Positions 59,474-64,000 of a stretch of DNA of 64,000 nucleotides are shown piece after piece. Position numbers and translations under genes: made by a program. Source of the stretch: Actinoplanes xinjiangensis (GTDB lineage Bacteria; Actinomycetota; Actinomycetes; Mycobacteriales; Micromonosporaceae); NCBI RefSeq assembly GCF_003148685.1, contig NZ_QGGR01000006.1, positions 433,492 to 497,491 of the forward strand. The letters are read 5' to 3'. The notes below the pieces were generated by a model. That model saw nothing but the letters and a program-made list of their open reading frames with translations. It did not search any database and had not been told where the DNA came from. Position 1 is the stretch's first letter; every line of letters begins with the position of its first letter.

Positions 59474-60954
59474 GCGTCCCGCCGGCGCAGCAGTACGGCC
59501 GCCCCGGCCAGTGCGGCCGCCGCCCACAGGCACAGCACCCCGAACCCCGCCCACCACGGCAGCGGAAAGTACCCGTTCGCCGGCGTGTACAGGTTCTCCA
59601 CCTGGTGGTACTGCTTCGCGCTCTGCTGCACCGCGAACGCCGCCGCCGGCGTGACCCGCAGCAGCCACTGTGCCGCGGCCGCCGGCAGCACGGTCATCGC
59701 CAGCAGATAGGGGAGCACGGTCAGCCCGACCACCGCGCTGATCGCCACGGCGCTGCGCCGCAGCATCGTGCCGATCCCGAGAGCCAGCACGGCCGCGACC
59801 GCGAGCAGTGCCGCCGTCCCGGCGATCACCCGGACCTCGGTGAGCAGGGTGGCCGGCAGCACGTACACCCCGTTGCCGACCAGCAGCCGCCGGCCGGCCA
59901 CGACCACGGCGGCGGCGCTGACCAGCCCCACCCCGAACGTCACCGCGGCGAGCACCGCGGCCTTGCCCAGCAGCACCCGGCCCCGGGCCGGGGTGGCCGT
60001 GAGAGTCGTACGGATCAGGCCCCGCCGGTACTCACCGGTCATGAACGCCGCCCCGACGACCACCACCAGCACCAGCCCGGCGAACGTGCCGAGCAGCGTC
60101 TGCGTGATCGACACCCCGAGCCCGGCCGCCCCCACTACGACCGGCCCGATGTCACCCGAACCGGTCAGCGTGACACCCGTTCCGTCGGGCCGATGACTTC
60201 CGTCGGCGCCGATGCCCTCACCGGTCCACCCGTCGGCGCCGCCGCTGATGCCGTCGAACGTCGCCGTCACGAGCGTCGGCCCGCTGGAACTGCCGGCGAG
60301 CCCGGTCGCCTCGACGAACTGCGGCGACGTGGCGAACAGGCCGATCTCCACGGTCGCCGGCAGTCCGGCCAGTTCCACCGACGCGACCGTGTTCCAGTGC
60401 ACGCCGTCCGCGGACTCGGCACCGGTGACCACGTCCCCGGCCCGGGTCAGCCGCAGCCAGCGCGGCGCCGGCGCACCGGCGGTACCCGGCTGCCCGGCCC
60501 GGTCGTGGACGAAGTTGTGCTGCATCCGCACTCCGTGGCCGCCGGTGACCATCACCGCCGCGTACGCCGACCCGCGGCGCGTACCGTCCTTGATGATCAG
60601 ACCGGCCTTCGCCCACGGCGCCAGGCCGTCACGCATGTCCTCGCCGGCGGCCGGGCCGGCGGCGCGCCCGCCGCCGTCGTCGCGGTCGCCCTCGTCCGCC
60701 GGGATGTCCGGCACCCGCCCGGTCATCGCCGTCAGCCGGGCGGTGATGCCGCCGTCGCCGGTGAGCGGCCGGTGCAGCAGGTAGAAGCTGTCGCGCACCT
60801 CCTCGCCCTCCGGTCCGACCGGCTGCCGGCAGGTCTGCTCCGTGCAGGTCCCGGACATCGGCGACAACCCGAGGCCGAGGATCACCCCACCCGCGACGAT
60901 CATCGCGATGACAAAACCGCGGACGGTACGGAACTTCGTCCACTCGGTCCTCAT
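59470..60954 (-). CDS. ABC permease with a large concanavalin/LamG-like ectodomain
   Basis: A 494-residue permease. After a first helix (GFVIAMIVAGGVILGLGLS) comes an extracytoplasmic region of about 240 residues: DSFYLLHRPLTGDGGITARL, WAKAGLIIKDG, AAVMVTGGHGVRMQHNF, RWLRLTRAGDVVTGAESADG. This resembles DUF1349/concanavalin A-like domains, a beta-sandwich often linked to sugar or ligand binding. Five more helices with TGEYRRGLIRTTLTATP follow and parallel the smaller permease. The extra domain could bind the exported or sensed compound. ATG 60954 overlaps the ATPase stop. Confidence 0.82.
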   Translation of the reverse strand: MRTEWTKFRTVRGFVIAMIVAGGVILGLGLSPMSGTCTEQTCRQPVGPEGEEVRDSFYLLHRPLTGDGGITARLTAMTGRVPDIPADEGDRDDGGGRAAGPAAGEDMRDGLAPWAKAGLIIKDGTRRGSAYAAVMVTGGHGVRMQHNFVHDRAGQPGTAGAPAPRWLRLTRAGDVVTGAESADGVHWNTVASVELAGLPATVEIGLFATSPQFVEATGLAGSSSGPTLVTATFDGISGGADGWTGEGIGADGSHRPDGTGVTLTGSGDIGPVVVGAAGLGVSITQTLLGTFAGLVLVVVVGAAFMTGEYRRGLIRTTLTATPARGRVLLGKAAVLAAVTFGVGLVSAAAVVVAGRRLLVGNGVYVLPATLLTEVRVIAGTAALLAVAAVLALGIGTMLRRSAVAISAVVGLTVLPYLLAMTVLPAAAAQWLLRVTPAAAFAVQQSAKQYHQVENLYTPANGYFPLPWWAGFGVLCLWAAAALAGAAVLLRRRDA

Positions 60955-61874
60955 CGCGCCGTCTCCGACGCCCGGAACTCGACGGCCTCGCGGGTCAGTT
61001 CCAGGTAGGCGTCCTCCAGCGACGCCCGGTGCACCGCCACCTCGGAGAACGGCACCGCCCGCGCGCTCAGTGCCGCGATCACCCGGTCCGACGCCAGCCC
61101 CGACACGGTCACCGTGTCGTGGCCGGCGTCGGTCACCGTGCCGCCCGCGGCCCGCAGCACGTCGGCCGCCCCGCTCCCGCCGGTGCGCACCGTGACCCGG
61201 CCACCGGACGCCGACCGCAGCAGCTCGGCCACCGCCATGTCGGCGATCACCCGGCCCCGGCCCACGATCACCACCTGGTTCGCGCAGTCCTGCAGCTCGC
61301 TCATCAGATGGCTGGACACCAGCACGGCCCGCCCCTGCCCGGCCAGGGACCGCAGGAAGCCGCGCATCCAGATGATGCCCTCCGGGTCCATGCCGTTGAA
61401 CGGTTCGTCCAGCATCAGCGTCGGCGGGTCGCCGAGCAGGGCCGCGGCGATTCCCAGCCGCTGCCGCATGCCGAGCGAGAACCCGCCGGCCGCCCGGCGG
61501 GCCACCTGCCGCAACCCGGCCTGTTCGAGGACCTCGTCGACCCGGGCCGCGCCCAGTCCCTGCGACCGGGCGATCCACAGCAGGTGGTTGCGGGCGGACC
61601 GGCTCGGTTGCAGTGCCGCTGCGTCCAGCAGCGGGCCGAGGTGGCACAGCGGCCGCCGCAGGGCCCGATAGGGGCGCCCGCCGACCAGGGCCGTCCCGGC
61701 GTCCGGCCGGTCCAGTCCCAGGATCACCCGCATGGTGGTGGACTTGCCGGCCCCGTTCGGCCCGATGAACCCGGTGATCTGCCCCGCCCGGACGCCGAAC
61801 GACATCCCGTCCAGCGCCTGCGCCGACCCGAAGCGTTTCCGCAACCCGTCGACGACGATCGTCGTCTCACTCAT
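60951..61874 (-). CDS. ABC transporter ATP-binding protein
   Basis: A 307-residue ATPase with Walker A GPNGAGKST, signature FSLGMRQRLG (LSxGQ variant usual for this drug-exporter class), Walker B LMLDEPFNGMDPEG and H-loop SSHLMSE. The C-terminal 80 residues are the regulatory extension common in DrrA/NatA-like proteins. It powers the two downstream permeases. It is preceded by a response-regulator box and -10 element, and is first in the operon. Confidence 0.88.
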   Translation of the reverse strand: MSETTIVVDGLRKRFGSAQALDGMSFGVRAGQITGFIGPNGAGKSTTMRVILGLDRPDAGTALVGGRPYRALRRPLCHLGPLLDAAALQPSRSARNHLLWIARSQGLGAARVDEVLEQAGLRQVARRAAGGFSLGMRQRLGIAAALLGDPPTLMLDEPFNGMDPEGIIWMRGFLRSLAGQGRAVLVSSHLMSELQDCANQVVIVGRGRVIADMAVAELLRSASGGRVTVRTGGSGAADVLRAAGGTVTDAGHDTVTVSGLASDRVIAALSARAVPFSEVAVHRASLEDAYLELTREAVEFRASETAR

Positions 61875-61917
61875 GTTCCGGTCCTCGACTCTCTCGATGG
61901 ATTCAGTGCCGGAATCC

Positions 61918-61952
61918 GTTGTAGAGGGCGACCGGTGTCAGCCCGGTGTCAG
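61918..61952 (-). promoter_or_regulatory. Response-regulator box and -10 of the ABC operon
   Basis: On the minus strand CTGACACCGGG CTGACACCGGT are two direct repeats with 11-bp period (61931-61952), then 7 nt, then TACAAC (61918-61923). The arrangement copies that before the regulator gene. The leader is about 35 nt. The rest of 61953-62203 shows no clear feature except a 10-bp palindrome AACGTACGTT at 62145. Confidence 0.7.
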
Positions 61953-62203
61953 AGCCGCGCGGCCCCGGCACGCCGGCCGTGGGCCCCGCCGGTGTGACCG
62001 CTGGTCACGACGATGATCTGTTCCGGTCCGTGCGGACCCGTCACTGCCCCGCCGCGCCGACGATCCGATCCGGGGCGTGCGGCCATCCGGGTATCCCCCG
62101 CACGGCCGAAAAGCCGCGATGACCGCGGTGGACGAGCACGGCGGAACGTACGTTACGTATATGGGCCTATCCGGTCACCCACCGTAAGAATCTGAGGGTC
62201 GCC

Positions 62204-62830
62204 ATGCTGCACACCGTCGCCACCGGAACCGCGCTGCTCGTCTCCCTGGCCGCCACCGCGGCCGTACCGTCGTCGTCCTCGGCGTCCGCGCCGACACCCC
62301 GCCGGGTCGCCGTCGAGATCGTCTCCGCCAACGGCTCCGGCTGCCCCGCCGGCAGCACCCGCGTGTCGGCATCGCCCGGCGGCAAGTCCTTCAAGATCGC
62401 CTACAACGAGTTCACCGCCTCGACCGGCCCCGGCGCGGCGGTCCTCGACTTCCGCAAGAACTGCCAGCTCGCCCTCGACGTCTCCCTCCCCAAAGGCTGG
62501 ACCTGGGCGATCTCCCGGGTCGTCGGCACCGGCTCGGCGAACCTGCGCGACGGCGCGACCGGCATGCAGGCCGCCTCCTACTACTGGAGCGGCCACAGCG
62601 CCACCGGCGGCCGGATCGTCAACAGGTTCACCGGCCCGGTCAGCGGCGGCTGGCAGCGCAGCAACAGGATCGCCAAGAAGCGGCTGGAGTACCTGCCGTG
62701 CGGCGAGCGGCGCCACCTCAACGTCAACTTCGAGTTGAGAGTGCAGGCCGGCTCCTCCACCGGCACCAACTGGCTGGCCATGGACTCCACCAGCAGCTCC
62801 GACTTCCACGTCGTCTGGAAGAGGTGCTGA
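62204..62830 (+). CDS. Secreted DUF4360 family protein
   Basis: A 208-residue secreted protein. The signal peptide (LHTVATGTALLVSLAATAAV) is followed by a beta-rich DUF4360 domain with four cysteines (SGCPAGST, KNCQLAL, LPCGERR and the final RC), which probably form two disulfides. KIAYNEFTA and SSDFHVVWKRC are family-typical. The function is unknown; homologues are abundant in actinomycetes. GAGGG precedes the ATG. Confidence 0.82.
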   Translation: MLHTVATGTALLVSLAATAAVPSSSSASAPTPRRVAVEIVSANGSGCPAGSTRVSASPGGKSFKIAYNEFTASTGPGAAVLDFRKNCQLALDVSLPKGWTWAISRVVGTGSANLRDGATGMQAASYYWSGHSATGGRIVNRFTGPVSGGWQRSNRIAKKRLEYLPCGERRHLNVNFELRVQAGSSTGTNWLAMDSTSSSDFHVVWKRC

Positions 62831-62929
62831 CCCGATCCGTGCGCGACGTCCGCCCGGCCGTCGACGGTGACCCGGTCTGCGTCGTCGTCGCGCTGGTCGC
62901 CCCGGCTGCTGACGTCGTACCCTGACGGC

Positions 62930-63100
62930 ATGAGCAACCCCGACACCGACGGCAGGCCGTTCGTCGACGTGCTCGCCGAGAACGGCCGGCCCGTCAGCAC
63001 CGAGGGCCTCGACCGGGCCCGCCGATCCCTGGCCGACGCCCGGGCCCGCCGCGACCCGAACGCCCGGGCCGCCCTGATCGAGCGCCTCCGCGCCGCGTGA
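62930..63100 (+). CDS. Small putative antitoxin, 56 aa
   Basis: A short hydrophilic, Arg- and Asp-rich helical protein (GLDRARRSLADARARRDPNA) without a recognisable DNA-binding domain. TACCCT lies exactly 6 nt before ATG 62930, and the stop overlaps the PIN-type gene by 4 nt (GTGA). Size and coupling are those of a toxin-antitoxin partner, but family membership is not established. Confidence 0.65.
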   Translation: MSNPDTDGRPFVDVLAENGRPVSTEGLDRARRSLADARARRDPNARAALIERLRAA

Positions 63101-63504
63101 CCGATCGGCCCGGCCCCCGCACCGTCGCCCTGATCCTCGACACCAGCGCCATCGCCGGCTTCGCCCGCGGCAGCCTCGCCGTCGGCGAACTCCTGGCCGA
63201 GATCGACATCGAGGGCGGCCGTGTGCTCGTCCCGCTGCCCTGCCTGGTCGAGGCGGCCGCCCTGATCACCGAGGACGAACTCGGCTGGCTGGACATCCTG
63301 CTCGGCCACGCCGCCGCCCAGCTGGTCGTCGACGACCCGGCCGACTGGCGGATGGTCGCCGGCCTGCACCGGGTCGTCGGCAGCTACCCGCACGCGCTGG
63401 CCGCCTGGCTGGCCCTGGAGTACGGCGCCGACGTGATGACCCGCAACCCGCACCTGTACGCGGCCCTCGGCGGCGGCGGCATAACGCTGCCCTTCGACGA
63501 CTGA
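63097..63504 (+). CDS. PIN-domain protein, putative VapC-like toxin
   Basis: A 135-residue PIN-fold ribonuclease-like protein. The first catalytic Asp is Asp15 in LILDTSAIAGF, a conserved Glu52 lies in PCLVEAAAL, and Asp112 in YGADVMTRNPHLYAAL occupies the C-terminal acidic site. The central fourth acid of canonical VapC is unclear. If active it would cut RNA when the upstream antitoxin is lost. GTG 63097 overlaps the antitoxin stop. Confidence 0.72.
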   Translation: MTDRPGPRTVALILDTSAIAGFARGSLAVGELLAEIDIEGGRVLVPLPCLVEAAALITEDELGWLDILLGHAAAQLVVDDPADWRMVAGLHRVVGSYPHALAAWLALEYGADVMTRNPHLYAALGGGGITLPFDD

Positions 63505-63905
63505 CGCCGGCCGCGCCGCCGGTGTCGCGGCCCCTCCACGCCGGCCCGGCCGGGGCGCGGATCGCCCGGGCCGAACCAGTAGCCGACCGTCGGGGCCTGG
63601 GCGGGCGCCCATCGCCGTCGGCGGCGACCAATGCGACGTCCCCGGCGCCGCGGCGACCCCGGCCGCCCCTGTCATCTGTTGCGCGCAAGCGGACTCCTCA
63701 CGGGTGGTGACGAGCTACCGAGAGCCGAGCGCGCGTTGTCTGCGGCACGAGAGATGACATGCATCGGCCGTCGCGGTCGGTGAGTTGAGTCGAGGTTTCA
63801 CTCTTCAGGGGACTTGACGCCCGGGGAAAGCGGAGGCCTCCTCAGCTCAGACGCAGGTTTCCCTGCGCTGGACATCGATGGTCACGGAGCTTGAGGAGGT
63901 CCCGA
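63505..63905 (+). other. Non-coding stretch before the IS110 transposase, possible left end and bridge RNA
   Basis: These 401 bp hold no convincing gene. From about 63700 the sequence becomes less GC-rich and less codon-biased. Near the transposase are a self-complementary GGAGGCCTCC (63832-63841) and a bulged hairpin CAG-CGCAGG/CCTGCG-CTG (63848-63870). In the IS110 group the bridge RNA is encoded just 5' of the recombinase, so this is where it would lie. The element boundary is not visible. Confidence 0.4.
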
Positions 63906-64000
63906 ATGTCGATCGTAGGCGGGTTGGACATCCACCGGAAGCAGCTGACATTCGACTGGGTCGACGACCAAAACGGAAAGTGGGAACGCGGCCGGATCGC
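63906..64000 (+). mobile_element. IS110-family transposase, N-terminal part (runs off the window)
   Basis: 31 codons are visible: SIVGGLDIHRKQLTFDWVDD is the start of the IS110 DEDD recombinase domain, with the first catalytic Asp in GLDIH. GAGGAGG lies 6 nt before the ATG. The rest of the gene and the right end are beyond the window. Confidence 0.8.

Noticed and set aside
1..64000. CRISPR arrays, rRNA and tRNA genes
   Set aside because: I saw no regularly spaced direct repeats and no tRNA-like cloverleaf or rRNA sequence; a tRNAscan-type search would be needed to exclude a tRNA fully.

Overview
The window is chromosomal DNA of a very high-GC actinobacterium. Codons nearly always end in G or C, GTG starts are common, and many genes appear to be leaderless. 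The gene content (secreted arabinan- and cellulose-type polysaccharide enzymes, a PF04672/DUF574 methyltransferase, a mycothiol-type maleylpyruvate isomerase homologue, DUF4229) fits a soil actinomycete, most likely Micromonosporaceae (Actinoplanes-like). That family-level placement is an inference. I see no rRNA, tRNA or CRISPR array.

Layout. 1-9.6 kb: single-gene metabolic and hypothetical units (TSUP exporter, FAD monooxygenase, MFS transporter, maleylpyruvate isomerase-like protein, HAD, ornithine cyclodeaminase/mu-crystallin homologue, patatin). 9.6-17.2 kb: a chemoreceptor, two divergent secreted GH43 arabinan enzymes with LacI-type operators, and a GGDEF-EAL c-di-GMP protein. 17.3-26.4 kb: cupin, glycosyltransferases, a translationally coupled PlsC-GT4 pair, a MerR regulator fused to a cysteine-less peroxiredoxin domain, enolase, methyltransferases, an SDR and an AhpD-like protein. 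26.4-30.3 kb: the most unusual locus. A 68-aa peptide with eight Cys packed into its last 44 residues is surrounded by a MauE-like membrane protein, a MauD/TlpA-like redoxin, an ABC exporter and an S26 signal peptidase. I read this as a dedicated oxidative-folding and export system for a disulfide-rich peptide. 30.4-34.1 kb: an AA10 LPMO behind a CebR/CelR-type box, small membrane proteins and a GH8 remnant. 34-38.9 kb: a 1608-aa DUF4011-helicase-Vsr protein, a likely phage-defence gene.

38.9-48.3 kb: an exopolysaccharide locus. It holds a PglF-like 4,6-dehydratase, a Wzz/BY-kinase, a Wzx-like flippase, an O-antigen-ligase-like protein, a GT4, a PglD-like acetyltransferase, a PglC-like phosphoglycosyltransferase and a PglE-like aminotransferase. 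Together these suggest a di-N-acetylbacillosamine-type first sugar. 48.4-53 kb: a phosphotransferase, a TolB-like propeller, a VOC protein and an M1 aminopeptidase N. 53-57 kb: a secreted BNR propeller protein and a Tat-exported GH127 beta-L-arabinofuranosidase whose promoter carries a perfect LacI-type palindrome resembling the operators 42 kb away at the GH43 pair. 57-62 kb: an OmpR-type two-component system and a convergent three-gene ABC transporter; both promoters carry the same 11-bp-spaced CTGACACC repeats. 62-64 kb: a secreted DUF4360 protein, a coupled antitoxin/PIN-type pair and the start of an IS110-family element that runs off the window.

The arabinan enzymes (two GH43, GH127), the LPMO and the GH8 remnant point to life on plant cell walls. 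The two-component/ABC module looks like a self-contained envelope-stress or antimicrobial-peptide response. Starts were refined by eye using Shine-Dalgarno sequences or a TANNNT box 6-7 nt before the start codon.
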